DNA from: Ancylostoma caninum
Lineage: Eukaryota; Nematoda; Chromadorea; Rhabditida; Ancylostomatidae
DNA length: 64,000 bases
NCBI GenBank assembly: GCA_037903475.1
Contig: JBAJFG010000591.1
Coordinates: 1-64,000, forward strand
Reading direction: 5' to 3'
The notes below the pieces were generated by a model, which was given only the letters and a program-made list of their open reading frames with translations, was not told where the DNA came from and ran no database searches. The position numbers and the translations under genes are program-made. Of this stretch, positions 45,064-57,600 are shown in pieces; the stretch's first letter is position 1, and every line of letters starts with the position of its first letter.

Positions 45064-45821
45064 TCTTACTCTATATAAAGCGCAGACCCCCCCATCGCCG
45101 CGCGAGGGATGACAGGTCACGCTGTCATTGATCCACTCGCCTCGCCCCACCTCTTTTGCCCGCCGCCACGGGCTCAATTGCGAAAATTGACACGCCCAAT
45201 GACACGCCCATGTATATGTATGTGTACAACATGGAAATCTTCAATTAGGACGTCCAATTTGCAACGAAAACGGAATATCTTTGATCTTTAAAGCAGAATA
45301 GGAGAACCAATGATGAAGCGAGTGTGATTTCGCAATCAGAAACGTGAATCATCCAAATACAGCAGAGTTGTACGGAAATTTTCACCGCACTCCTTCTAAA
45401 GCATTAAGTAGTAATAGCAATTAGAAATTAACGGTCAGGGGAACAAATGGTGCACTCTATGAGCTTAATATTTTGCTTACAAAGTAGGAATAGAACGTTT
45501 ACGCACTTTTTTCCTGTTACAACCTGATTGGGCCCGAACCATAACGATTTGGACTTCCAGCGCTATCACAAATGAAAAAGACTTGACCACGTGAGGATCT
45601 GTGTTTCCACTCATAAAACGCACCATGTAGGAGCTCCTTATATTGAACATAGTAAGAGTTAACCTCCAAACCGTTTAGGAGCTATGCAGTTTCGCAGAAA
45701 ATCACTGTCATCCGCGAAGCGCGGCGAAGCTGCGCTTCGTGTGTCTTGAGTTTACCTAGCCCTGAGGTAACGTGGCACACGGGTCCGAGTCAGAGCGCCG
45801 CGAAGCGGCGCTCTGGCTCGG
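45064..45821 (+). mobile_element. Helitron-like insertion, 758 bp, atypical 3-prime end
   Basis: Present only in copy 2. It starts TCTTACTCTATATAAAGCGC after A (45063) and ends ...GGCTCGG before T (45822). Copy 1 at about 25404-25410 shows the uninterrupted target with no duplication. A 17-nt hairpin, GCGCCG-CGAAG-CGGCGC, lies 10 nt before the end, as in Helitrons. The terminal bases are CTCGG and not the usual CTRR. A second hairpin (CGAAGCGC/GCGCTTCG) lies at 45713-45739. No coding capacity. Confidence 0.65.
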
Positions 45822-45835
45822 TTATACATATCAGT

Positions 45836-46895
45836 CAGTGGCCGAAGCAGGAGGTGGACGGGAGAGCGAGGGGGCCGTGGGAAAAAGTGGGGTCTCCGCT
45901 GCCTTGGGGACCCATATGGAAAATAAGGCTGGTAATATTGACTGCGATAGTGAATAACTAATAGAAATTATTTAAAAAATAATATCAAGAATGAACAACT
46001 GAAAATAAACTAACACAAGGTTTTAATTTGTCCTGCACTTTCACAGATTTGGAGGCTCATTCTCGGGGGGGGGGGGCTCCCTAAGGGCAGCACCCACGGA
46101 AAATTTCCCCTCTTAGATCTTGATCCAATCGTGATCCAGTTGATTGCGGGGTCAATTTTGCAATAAGAGTACTATTTAGAACTTTCCCCATCACAAGTAA
46201 TAGCAGATAATAACTGGATCAGCAGGATCACTAGACAGTAAGTTTTACGAGTTTTCATGCCATCATCGAGCACCAAAATCATCCTTGGGGCGTGAAAAAT
46301 AGCAGCCATCAGCTGATTGTGCAATGATTGCGAGTGGAAGTCCTTCACTTCAACGTTCTCATAACTAATATCGACCAAAATTACATTATTATCCTCAGCT
46401 TCCCTTCATTCACTTCCTATTCATTTGTTAATAATCTCTATAAACCCTTTTTCTCGTTCAGAACATCCAATTTTTCAAATATTGCGTGTGTCTGAATAAT
46501 TTAGTTTCTAGAACTACCATATGACTTTGTTCTTCTCCCGAGTTATGTCTTTATAGTAGACATCCCATTTCCTTTCTCTCTATGCTCTTTCCTTTCTGTT
46601 TCAAGAAACTTGCTTTACTAGCCAAATATCCTATGGTGCAACGAAAATTGCCGGTGATGTTGGCAGCGTTATCGACTTTTTTGTTCAACCCCATACATGT
46701 AACTCGACCGCCCCGCTCTAACCTTCCAAGATAGAAGCATGCAAAGACCATTTCTGTAGAAGTTTTTGCGGAATCGCACTCTTCACTCATACTACTCAAG
46801 GTCGAAAACTTAGTATTTCACTGCAATCTCGGAAATGGAATTTTCCGTGGGTGCTGCCTTTAAATCCGGCCTTCCCCCCTTTGCGTCCGCCACTG
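45836..46895 (+). mobile_element. Non-autonomous hAT element, 1,060 bp (copy 2)
   Basis: The ends are CAGTGGCCGAAGCAG and, inverted, CAGTGGCGGACGCAA, flanked by a perfect 8-bp duplication ATATCAGT (45828-45835 and 46896-46903). An 8-bp duplication and CAGTGGCGG-like ends are typical of hAT transposons. Inside are a G-run (about 46064-46077), AT-rich DNA and ORFs without recognisable transposase, so mobility would need enzyme from elsewhere. Confidence 0.85.
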
Positions 46896-47605
46896 ATATC
46901 AGTGTATTATCTTATGGGGGAACATCCTGACGGATAAGCCGGTGTGAATTTGATAACAAAATAAAATCAAAACTGAGAATAATTTTTTAAAGCATAAATT
47001 AGAAATAATTACGACCAGGAATCCAGAAATCTGGCATAATTTGCTTGTTGATGGATGCTTCTTGATTATGCTGGCGAATGCATACAAGCAGCGCTGGATA
47101 GCATTATCCAACAGAAATCTACTATCAACTCCATCAGCAACGCGTGTTGTCTCTGACCAAAGCACCTCCTATGCGACAGAAATTGAACAACAACAACGAC
47201 GGGTTATACAGGATAACAGTCTAGCAAAAAGAAAAAAATGGTTATGAAGTTCCGAAATTTTTCTTCCAGGGTTAAATCTGGACCCGACGAATTTTTCGGA
47301 GCCATGTGAGGGTTTGCATTCTATTGATGAGTGTCGATTGAATTTAAGATGATCATTGTGCTGTTGATGCGTTACTGCACGTGACCCGCTTTTTTGAGTT
47401 CGTTGTGCCCGTTGTGACAGCTACCACAAGGAGTTGCATTCCCCACATATCACGCACCAGCGATCGATATCATCGCTGTCATGCCGTGCTGCAACTCCGC
47501 AACTCTAAATGACAGTTGTCGCAACGGAAACCCTTAACTCTGCGAAAAGAAAGGGTTCAAAACGGATTTTGTCACTTTTGCAAGGTAATACGTACACCAC
47601 AGTGA

Positions 47606-48013
47606 TCAACGGCCACTGAAGATTTTTCTGATGTCAAAACCCCAAAATCGATCTTGAGGTGAGACACAGACACAGTCAAAATCGATTCTGAGGAGAAGCA
47701 AACTTACGTGAAATGATTGCTGTTGCTGTGCATGACCTAGAAAAGGGCGCCCATCAAGGCTTTTGAACAAAACAACAAGTTTGCTCAGCGAAACCGACAT
47801 AGGAGTGTACGTGACGTCAAAAACTTCACAGTCTGCATGAATGGTTGTAAGACCGACTGGGTCCACTACGTTATATGAAGGTTTTCCATTGGTGGATGGC
47901 TCGTTTCTGGGGTAAATCCACAGAAAAAGCACGTGCTCAAGAGGGTGAAACACCTTAGCACATCGATCACTCCATGGAACTCGTCCAGCGAAGACGCCGT
48001 GGTTGGTTGACAA
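47606..48013 (-). CDS. Exon-like ORF, copy 2 (unrecognised)
   Basis: This open frame of 135 codons has a best part (VFAGRVPWSDRCAKVFHPLE, then HVLFLWIYPRNEPSTNGK) that is also seen in copy 1. An acceptor-like TGGACTTCAG stands just upstream on the minus strand (about 48028). The preceding ORF (48047-48241, VNGSLNVWFVSLPNPG) ends at a GTATGT donor-like site, but the phases do not match, so either the intron is different or a frameshift is present. The second half, after HADC, lies in a block missing from copy 1. Function unknown. Confidence 0.35.
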   Translation of the reverse strand: MSTNHGVFAGRVPWSDRCAKVFHPLEHVLFLWIYPRNEPSTNGKPSYNVVDPVGLTTIHADCEVFDVTYTPMSVSLSKLVVLFKSLDGRPFLGHAQQQQSFHVSLLLLRIDFDCVCVSPQDRFWGFDIRKIFSGR

Positions 48014-48119
48014 ACCCGCGAATGGAACCTGAAGTCCAGCTTCTAATTATTGATTGATCGGAACATACTTGTGTGTTGAATTTGCCGTTATCCTTTCGTT
48101 TTTTTGTACTTCTGGTGTT

Positions 48120-48640
48120 TTACAAGATTTGAAGGTTCCTTTCCTTGATGCACAGCCATTTTTAGGAGGATTTCCTGGATTCGGCAGAGAAACAAACCAC
48201 ACATTCAAGGATCCATTAACCACTCTGCTGTAGTGCAACAATGGTACTCTTCCACTGTGCTGCCCTACTATTACTCGTCAACTTTTTCATCACAATGGAT
48301 CCACACAATTACCACATCTAGCGCACTGTCGTCAGGAGCGTCAATCGCTACACATACGGTACAGGTTCAGATGGCGTAAAAAGGCGCAAAGGACAACAGT
48401 ATTGTTACGAGTACCGTGAATCCAATTGCATTGGATTTACCCAAAAACAAACCGAAGAGTATGAAAAAAAAACTTCGTGGATTTCACAGTTATTTGTGTG
48501 TGTATGTGTGTGTATCTAAGCATATAGAATAGAAATTCACGTTCCTGATGCACACATATTCCTAGGAGACTTTCCTGGATTCGGTAGAGGAACAAACGTG
48601 ACATCTAGAATGTCCACTTGAATAAATCTAACCACATGTC
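48120..48640. repeat. Two diverged direct copies of a 95-bp segment
   Basis: About 48140-48235 and 48540-48630 share GATGCACA, TTTCCTGGATTCGG, AGAG.AACAAAC and similar spacing. On the minus strand both read LPNPGKSPRN-like residues, so they may be duplicated exon fragments. A (TG)n-type run lies at 48492-48516. Confidence 0.5.
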
Positions 48641-49303
48641 CAGATATTTTCATGAATTGGTCAGCGTGGTTGGTTTTCGTAGTGATTACATATTAAGTGT
48701 TAGTAAATGTATCTGAGCATTGAGGTGTTTCTGCTTGGTTACTTGACTTAGTCCCTCCTTGTGCTGCTGAAACTTTTACATCTGGTTATGTTCTTTTGCG
48801 TGTATATATGTGATGCGGATGGGAAGCCATATAATGAGCAATATAAAGATTAATTTAAAGAAGATTATAAATAATATCTGATAAGTCAGCTGCACCACAA
48901 CTTTTTATATGAGAAAATGAGATGTCATGGTTAATCTCCCATTTTCCAATGCATCCTCTATAAGGAAGCTTGAATAAATGGGAATTGCTGTCTCCTAGTC
49001 TGAGATCAATAGGTGGGGGAAAGCCGTAAGCTCAGAAGCCAGCATAAAAAAATTCTTGTTCATCCACCACCACTGAAAGCAAAAAAGTATGGCATTCCAA
49101 AAAGTGCGTTAAAAAGGCCACTCTCCCCCCTCCCCCCACTATACCAGCGCATTGTGTCCAACTTAATTGCTTGGGCTTATTAATCACTCACAACAATTAG
49201 ATCCTACCAATTTTGAACATTAACCTCAAAAACTTCAGACTGTAGGCGTTTTTCGTCTGCATCTTATTCGGGCTAATTGGATGAAACTTTCTAGTGATTT
49301 CAG
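48641..49303. other. No feature recognised
   Basis: AT-rich sequence with no ORF or repeat that I can support. Confidence 0.5.
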
Positions 49304-49472
49304 GGCAGTTCACGGTCTACCAGTGGAGCGTATCTTCACATATAATTGGAATTCTCGACGTAAGGAATCCTGGAGATAGATGCCCTATACGTTGCGTACC
49401 TGAAAACCATCCTGAGAAAATTCGAACCACACAGGAACAAGCAGTGGAATCCAAGCATGTGGTTCCGAATAG
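49304..49472 (+). CDS. Exon-like ORF flanked by splice sites (unrecognised)
   Basis: An open stretch of 169 nt lies between GTGATTTCAG and GTAATGAA, both acceptable nematode splice signals. It encodes QFTVYQWSVSSHIIGILDV, then GDRCPIRCVPENHPEKIR and EQAVESKHVVPNR. Two cysteines lie four residues apart. Further ORFs at 49600-49797 and 49813-50040 are on the same strand, but I could not connect them in phase. Family not recognised. Confidence 0.35.
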
Positions 49473-50040
49473 GTAATGAATAATTAATGGTATTAGTAGG
49501 GCAGGGCAGTTTGAGCTAGCAACAATAACGAGTTGAGGAAAGGATTACCCTTATCTCTGAACGGTTCTTGTCAGTTGTTCGATTACTGATGATAAAAAGT
49601 TGGTATTCACAAAACGCTGTGAACATTTTACTACGGCGGAGAAAAATCATCAGAAATGTCAGGCGTACTTCCCATCAAGGATTTTTCCACCATTTACTCA
49701 TAATTTTCAATGTCTTGAAATAATGATTGCTGATCTAAATTTCGACTCTGGGAAACTTTGCCATGTCATTGCTTATTTATGTCAGGCCAAATATTAGGGC
49801 GTCAATTATGAAATGTCGGATTTTATGAGCGGTCAGTTTGACAGTATCTATCTTCGAAGATTTACTAGATCTCTTCTCATCTTTATTTTCATTATGAAGG
49901 CAGATCCTCTTCTTTTCAAAACCACTTCCCGGGTTTTTGATCAGTTTCCGAATTTTTGTTTGAAAGCATTTTTTGTAGAACTACTCAAGGACGAAAAATC
50001 GTGTCGTTTTGGAACATGGGTTCCATTTCCCAGCCATTAA

Positions 50041-51475
50041 AGCTGAGAAAGCTTTGAACATCAGGATAGTGTTAAGGGACATTTGGCTAGTAAAAGCACT
50101 GAACAGCGTTTGTTTGGGAAGTTCCGCTCAGGTGACATGAAGCTCCAAAGTGAGCCTTATGATGAACCTGGATATCGATGAGATGGAAGCCCTAGCCGAA
50201 GCGGATAGGAGTCAAACTAGGTCAGCGTAAGCAGCAAGGTGTGACCTTTATAATCCAGTGATATATAGGTACTCAAGGCAATATGACCATTAAATATGGT
50301 TAGGTAAACGAATTTTTCCCAGTTTGACCCTCAAAAATGGGTGCCAATTTTTGACTATTTTTCACAAATCCACGCTGCTTAAGCCAGAGGAGCAGGGGTG
50401 AGGACCAACCTGCCACTCACTGTACCGGGCAACCCTTGCTCTATTTGATCACAACTCCTTTCAGGGATTAGCTCACTTCTTGCTGGAGAAAATGTTCAAT
50501 TTTCAACATGATGTTGAAAACGCTCTTCGCCACTTGATTGCTACCAGCTTTCCACGTTTCCAAGCTGTTGACGCAGTCAAGCTTAAGATGGGAAGGCTGT
50601 GGGGATAGTATAGGAGCATACTCGGATATTCCTTTAGAAACGTCTTGCTTTAGAAACAAAACTCAAAATCTTCTCCTCCAAAATCGGACATCTCATACTT
50701 GACGCCCTAATAGTTCCGAAATCACCGCAACATAGAAATTCCCTGCATCAATATACAGTGGCAATCACATTTTTAGCACACCCACGATTCCAGGCAACAG
50801 TCTTTTTTCGCAATTTTTAAGGTCTGTTGACGATTTCTGCTCTTCACTGAGGTGGATAATTGGGTGTTAACAGTAACATGGCAAAATTCGCAAATAGATA
50901 GAGGACATAAACAGATTTTTCCTCGATCTAATAAATTTATATTAGAGGGGAAATGAAATATTTGAATTTTAAGGTGTGAATGCACTAATTCAGTTTAGAA
51001 GCATGTTCCCGTGTAGCAGAGTTGAGTGAAGAAGGGACATTTCATTCCTGACCAGTTCCCCCGAACCTCGTCCGGATAGCTCATTCCATGCCTGAAATAT
51101 GGATTATATACTTAACTCCATCAATTGATCACAATTTTCGAACAAGGTCCGACAATTTTCAAGGGGCGGGGGGGAATCATGGAACAACTTTATTTGCGTA
51201 TAGAAAATACGTTCGAGAAAAATTCAACGTTTCTTTACGAGTTATTAAATGCAATATATCACAGAAATTTCTTCACTAGTCGAATTTATGAAAACGTAGT
51301 GGTTTGCATGGGGATCACATGTGATGTGCGCAATAATAATCGTGGCGAAAAATTATGCCTGTATCGGAAGAAGGGAGCATGCATGGTGCTAAACTCACTC
51401 ATATCATATACTACCCTGCCCACGCACGTCGTTAAATTCACACAACCATAGAATAATACGGTCGTGTTGCTTTAG
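50041..51475. other. No gene recognised
   Basis: This is single-copy-looking DNA with scattered short ORFs of ordinary composition. The plus-strand ORF at 51125-51451 (108 codons) has no motif I know. Confidence 0.5.
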
Positions 51476-51530
51476 CTGTTGTTGCTATCATTGCTGTTGC
51501 TGTCGTTTTCTGTTGCTGTTGTTGTCATGC
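51476..51530 (+). repeat. Impure (TTG/CTG)n trinucleotide-like tract
   Basis: Repeated GTTGCTGTTGTTG-type sequence with interruptions. Confidence 0.8.
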
Positions 51531-51689
51531 ACCTCCCATACAAAAACAGTGCATATTTCATGCAAAATAAATGTTAACGTCGTTTAAGGTTGCATAGAGT
51601 TTGCAAGATATGTGTGCGAATTCACGTGAAAAACCTTGTTGTGGATTTAGCCCTCCCTCAGGAAACCCAGAAATTGTGCTTTGCATCGT

Positions 51690-51830
51690 TGTGCATGGTT
51701 TGTGCATGAGATTGAGGAATCGTGGGTTTTGCATCGGGTTTGCAACGGATTTCGAGACGCATGGGTTTTGTATGGATGCGCATGGGTTTTGCATGATATG
51801 CATGAGTTTTGGATGGATTCGACCATTGCT
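51690..51830 (+). repeat. Degenerate minisatellite with GCATGGGTTTTG core
   Basis: Six or more imperfect copies of GCATGGGTTTTG, spaced about 15-25 bp, lie here. The tract is responsible for the overlapping ORFs on both strands. Confidence 0.75.
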
Positions 51831-53685
51831 GGTGTAGTAGTATTGATTTTTAAAAAAAACTGTGCTGTGTACGAGCACTTATGTATCAATCATAGAATTT
51901 CCATCTCTCAAGCTCATGCAAAAAAAAATCCCTAGGTTTGCTCGGGCTCCCCTAGCATGAAGATGCGATTTTCTAGATCTCCATAGCCTTGAGGAAATTG
52001 CAGACTGGCATCAATTACATAAATCATGGATGTTAAATGCACATCGACGTATGACATCAATGCTGCTTTCTCCATTGTGTTGCCGTCTTGCAGAAATCCC
52101 CATTCGATTACTGAATCCGCTGGATATGGCTCCTGTCGCCCACCTCATCTTTTATACGTCGCCAACGTCCGCACGTGCCGGACAGCTATACATTGAGTTG
52201 CTTTTTAGGTTATTTCTCATGGACACATATCGCTCGTGGTCACCATCGTCGTTTGCAATGAAACATTCGAAGAAAAACGTCTCGTAAATGGAACAGGAAT
52301 GGCAAAAATGTGTGAAATGGAATAAATTTCATGGACAAATCAAATAAATAAGTAGTGTGTAAGTATAAACAAGAACATAATATACGATTTAAGATAAATA
52401 AGAAACTACGGAAATTAATCAAATGAATACATAAGCAAATGAACACAGAAAAAATAAGTAAATAACTATCTATCCTCCCTACATTCCATCAGGAGCTTCT
52501 CGCTCTTGCAGGGATTTTTCCCAGCCACAGCGCGTATTTGTAAGATTTAGAAGGTCAATCATTTATTTACTCATTGTGTTATAAGTAGAGTTTCCCGACT
52601 CACAGTTGCTCGCACCTTCCAACAGAATGGCGAATTCGGGACGGCCATCTTCCTACCTTATCCAAGGTTTCGATATTACGGTCAGTGTACCTGTAGGAAT
52701 CTTTTGATACAATGTACCGGAGGATTATTGCATGCACTAACAACAATATGACAAACACTTTGTATCATAGCTGTTTTTGTAAGGTTATTATGGAAGGATT
52801 GGTGCACAGTAGTACCATACCATGTACTTGTCATTGTTTATTGTCAGGGAGGGACTTCCAGAATATTTCCAGATTCTACGACCCCAGCTGTCCCTGACAG
52901 AAACAACATGGACTGCAGCGGAACAATTCCGAACAGTAACACCTGCTCGAGATTTCCTATCAGTGGAAGAATGTCAGCAGCGAATTCCTAAACTGAGCCA
53001 GTACACGAATCCTAACCCATTGACGTGGAGAAGGGTGAAACGGAAGTGGTGGAGAAAAACCGGAAGTTGAAAGCCGGATGCCACGGGAACTCTGAAATGT
53101 AGCGGATTCGCAGTGGCGGAAATGGCAAATATGGCTTCGTATCCTGTAGTTGGTAGAGAATCTGGGAATTCGCGTTCAGAAAATGACAAAATTCATAAAC
53201 ATACGTGAACCTCGGGATTTTCTTCATAAATGAGAGAAATTCGATGAAGAAAACTCTGGACAGAACCATCCCGTCGACATAATACCTGCGGAACTGTGAG
53301 CTTTGTTACTGAATTGGTGGCGGTCACCTTTTTAAAATACCACTGGATGTCCATCAGCTCAAAAACGACGCTAGCTGAGCAATGGCGGGTAAAGTTGCAA
53401 TATCTACACTGAGCAGCGAGCATCCAAGATGCTCTCTGTCCCATGGTTGGGCATCGCATGCATCGACACGATTTTTCCTTATTTCGTCGTCAGCTACCAC
53501 CTTGATAAAGCGCATTCTGTGTGTGTATGTATGTGTCATGTGAGATGCACAATCGATAAGCATCACTTACACTATAACTAATCAACATCCACAATGAATT
53601 GTTGAATCCTAGGACTTGACGTTATCTGGAACCTGCTCGAGGATCTCGATCCCCAATAGTCCTTGAAATTTACCTCTTTTAGGTT
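51831..53685. other. No gene assigned
   Basis: ORFs on both strands between 52700 and 53570 (for example TPARDFLSVEECQQRIPKLS on plus, and ADDEIRKNRVDACDAQPW on minus) look somewhat protein-like. I cannot choose a strand or splice them. Confidence 0.4.
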
Positions 53686-54053
53686 ATGTTCAGATCATCT
53701 GCTTCGACCTAGCTGTAGCATTCACTTCCCCAGAGGTAGTACTCAGGGAAATTTTCATTCCTGAAGTAGGTGGTTTGGCGTACACTCGATTGCTAGAAAA
53801 TCAAGTCAGTAAGTGCAATAGAATGCAAGGAATTGTCGTATACTGCGAAGATATTCCCGTGGACGACAATGTCAATGCGGCCTTTTTGTTTACGCCCACG
53901 CCAGCTTACGCAAGCTCGGTAACTTGCACATGCGTGCCTAATCTTCGCGTGGCGAGACCCACGGACGTCAAAGTGGAATCAAAAGCGTCGAAAACATCTG
54001 CTCGTTTTCTTGGATTTTCTCCACGTTTCGCGCTATTTCATCATTACGTATGA
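53686..54053 (+). CDS. Exon-like ORF, about 120 codons (unrecognised)
   Basis: The frame opens after CTCTTTTAG and runs YVQIICFDLAVAFTSPEVV, IFIPEVGGLAYTRLLENQ, IVVYCEDIPVDDNVNAAF and on to FALFHHYV before TGA. An internal GTAAGT (53807) could be a donor that shortens it. A GTATGA donor at the 3-prime end and a CCAG acceptor at about 54098 would define a 49-nt intron, but the phases do not match the next ORF. Function unknown. Confidence 0.35.
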
Positions 54054-54097
54054 GTTCCACGTCAATGAAAACCCCAGAATGTGGCGGAATGTCCAGA

Positions 54098-54232
54098 TCG
54101 AACATCCCCGTGGATGCTGCTTTCAAAAGTTACCGTCCTTACATGCTTAACATATACATAGCTTTGATCCCCTTTGTTGCTTTGTTGTGGTTTACCTGTA
54201 TGATGCGAATAAACAAATCTAGAGTGAAATAA
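54098..54232 (+). CDS. Possible terminal exon with one membrane span
   Basis: Open on the plus strand: SNIPVDAAFKSYRPYMLN, then the hydrophobic IYIALIPFVALLWFTCM, then RINKSRVK and TAA. A hydrophobic span followed by a short basic tail suits the C-terminus of a type I membrane protein. It lies 45 bp after 53686-54053, but the join is not phase-consistent. A 138-codon minus-strand ORF (54139-54555) overlaps and cannot be excluded. Confidence 0.3.
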   Translation, partial: SNIPVDAAFKSYRPYMLNIYIALIPFVALLWFTCMMRINKSRVK

Positions 54233-54595
54233 ATCGAAGTGGGTAGATAAATTTCTACAACGTGTAGAATGTAACCTATAACTTTGACTGGTTGTACTGT
54301 GCGGTTGTCTTCATCTGTGAATTTAAACCACAACCGGGTAATTTCTCGATTGGGGTCAAATCTCAAACGTTTTTGTTGATCCTTTACTGAAGATGACCCG
54401 TCACTACGTATTCGTACAGTCCGAGTCACGTAGCCGACTAATCGTCGTAAATCGCACCCCAGCAATTTACTTGCACCAAACCGCGCCACGATTTTGTATC
54501 CGCTCAGAGATCGACGTCTTTTTTCCTCGGCGACCCAGACGCGTCGCTCTCTCAAGGATTGTATAGTACGACATTTACCTCATGAGTGAGAGGCC

Positions 54596-54631
54596 TTGAC
54601 CGAGCGAGCGATGCGATCGCGGTCGGTCAGG
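54596..54631. other. GC-rich imperfect hairpin
   Basis: GACCGAGCGA pairs with TCGCGGTCGGTC, with a 2-nt bulge, inside a locally GC-rich stretch. Role unknown. Confidence 0.5.
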
Positions 54632-57600
54632 CGCGAGGAGGTGATGACGACCGGCAGAACAACCTGCTCGGACGCGGCCGCTGCTCCTATTGATCCTCGA
54701 ATATTTGCATCATTGAATTTAACGGCAACTCTTTGACGCCGTTAACCCACGACGACAACGCTACGATGCCAGGCAATTAGCATCTGGGTTAGCGTGGGAG
54801 TGTGGAACGATAAGAAACGACGGCAAGTGCACAGAACCGCATTCGCCCACGTCGCGTCGTTCCCATCCATCATACGGGGACATTGATCTCAGCAGCGAAA
54901 ACTACTGCGGAAACGGCCCTTACATGCATGCAAAAAGTAAACTTGCACACTGGAATGAAGGCGAATGGTGCAGGGAAGATGATTGATTCCGCCTAAGAAC
55001 ACATTTGAAATATGAAAGGGGTTTAACATGTAGAAGTAAAAGTGTTAAACGATGCTGCGGAAGTACAAAACCCAATACATCAAAGATCGCGAGACATACG
55101 CTAACCAGAAAACGCGCTCCGATGCCGTACAGTATGCCTAGATGCCCTTGAGTGTCCGGATTGCGCGCGTATTTCTAGTTCGCAGGACAATTTTTCGAAC
55201 GACTACTACCGATTTTGAACTTTTCACGTATTAGAGTAGTTCCACTTCTATAGACTGGTTTCTAGACGTTGTTTTAAATAATCATCGACGAATATTTGTG
55301 TGAATGTGCCACTTCCTAGCACGTTCACGTCTCACTCGTATCCAGTGTGTTTTTGGACCATTCACGGAAGTTCGTCACATGCTTTGGTAGCGTAAGGTTT
55401 TTTGTCTTTTCGAATTTTGCGGAAGAACAGCTATGGTTCTCTAGGTGTTCAAAGAAATGCAGCGCCTTGCTGATTAACTTTAACTACAGCTGAACTATCC
55501 GCCATACGCGCGCGGATGATGGGTATGCAATGCGGTCGTCGTCGATCGATATCATGTGCCGCTCGCCGCGCCGCCTACGTCTGAGAATATACCACAGATC
55601 GAGAAATTCCACTGAATTACCAACACCCTTCCTCGGGGCTATTGTTCATTTTTACCATTTCAAATTCGTTTCAAAAATAGAATAATGGCCGTCATGAGTC
55701 CGTGGTTTAGTCCATGGCTTAACCACAGAATCGGACTTCTATCGCTAACCCTTCTTATCATTGATTTTAAACGCTGAACCCTGATCCCAATCCAGCACTG
55801 ATGCCCCTCACAGCATCTTCCCCCATAATTCCACGTATTACCAGCTGGAGAACGGGTGGATCGTGTCGCAGTAGAAAAAGATCGAACGCGTATGGCATGC
55901 AAGAACGCTCCCATGATACGTGATGATGCGTAGCAAAATTCCAATAAGGGAAACTGGCTAGGAATAACAAGGACTGTACTTTCGAGGAAGATTAATGCCT
56001 GGGTGAAATTTGGTTCGGGCTTTGGTGCGTTTTGCCAGCGTTGGAAGTTGGGGAGAAAGAAGAGTACTGAAGAAGTTGTGGGAACGTTGAACTAGGCAAA
56101 AACAAGGCAGAACTTGAATGCTTACTGTTTGGTGTTCAAACTGCAAATTTTGCGCAGACTCAACTCTCGTTGTTGTTGAAACAAACTTTAGCAGCAACAG
56201 ACTTTATACTGACTCGCGTGCCTGTGACTGAGAGTTCAGCGCTTTACCTGAGGCACCTACGGCATACATCATAAGGAGATTCTCATACATCCTTAACAAA
56301 ACAGAATCAACTTGCACACACAACGAATAGCGAAGCATCACCACCTAAACTGTGGTGCAGGAAACGTCAAACACTACTGCACTTCTCCGTGGCATAGAGC
56401 GCCGCAGCACCTATAGGAAACTCCAAACGTACTTAGACAAGAGTGGGGAGGATGGCAGTAAGTGGGAACCGTTGCTGCTAGGGTTTCTGCTCGAACCATT
56501 TCTCCGTTCGTGCTGCGTTCGTGCTGTACAGTTATCGGAGCTGGTTGTCTGCACATCCTCATATTTCATTGACATTACCGTTCTCATTCTCTTCCGATCC
56601 TTATGCCCCCTGTTCTGACCTGTCCAGACATGTGGTTCTTGTGCGAGCGAGTTCAGTCGTGCAGGGAACAGTTCCTTCCTTGATGGCCATCGATTACGAC
56701 TTTGTTCCACAAGATGGTTGCATTCATGCATTAGCTGTTTTCTTTCATGTTTATCATATTTTTCGGTGATTTCGTGAGCTGCACACTGTTATACAATTGT
56801 GGTTACGAGTAGGGATAATTTTAGGTCATTTCGCTGTTATGGGTTCGTAACCATTCCAAAGCAAGAACGCGACGCGGTTCCGTTGCGGCGACGAGATATC
56901 TCTGACATGGTCTCACAGGTACTGAATATGTATATTTTGACTAATCTTGACGGGTCTAGTCCATACCAACTAGCTAAGATTGATGTTACCTTGTGTCAAG
57001 AAATGGTACATAGTACCAGCTATCTAGCGTTGAAACCTTACCATACTCCAACTGAACTATAACAGCACCCGTTGTAGTCGCATTTTTAACAGTGTTCTTG
57101 AACTCTCTTGATCTTGAAGCTATTCTTTTTTGCCCGTTCAGTGCTTATTTTCTGTGAAATAGCAAGCACTGGGCAGTGTTTGAAGAAATGAAATTGGGGG
57201 AGAGAGCAAAAAGTGGTCGCAAGTCTCTCTCTGGAAGCCTAGGCCAGGACGCCCTCACCCAATTCGCTTTCTCTCCAAATCTTTTCACTCTAATCCTACT
57301 TTATCTTTGTATTCATTAATCGATTTCGGGTAGAGCACCACTGGATTCGCTACGACTCGAGTCATCGGTAATCAATACACATCAAACCAATATCGCCTGA
57401 GCAACCACATGTAAGGTGCTACACTTCACGTGCATTTTCACTGGAAGCTTCCCAAGAAATGGATATACTCTGAGCTATCTGCTACTCTTTATAATCTGAT
57501 ATGTTCATGAATTCATGGAATGACTCAAGACTCAAGCCTGAGTCGACCAAGTCGAGGGTTAAGTACGGCGAAGCGCATTGGGTCACTTCACTGCACAATT

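Larger units (their letters stand above)
28497..47960 (+). repeat. Direct-repeat copy 2 (units A, B, C), about 19.5 kb
   Basis: This is collinear with copy 1. Unit A is 28497-35012, unit B 35013-37080, unit C 37080-47960. Copy 2 keeps the empty Helitron site (35012/35013), the complete mariner and hAT elements, and a TM-protein ORF. It carries extra blocks at about 33507-33650, 34000-34250, 41053-43710 and 47588-47826, and a Helitron-like insertion at 45064-45821. It lacks about 320 bp present at 12496-12818 in copy 1. Confidence 0.9.

Noticed and set aside
47606..48013. Resemblance to the nematode glycosyltransferase family 92 C-terminal region
   Set aside because: Only a loose spacing of K-V-x-x-P and a later H matches. 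Catalytic motifs are missing, so I left the ORF unnamed.
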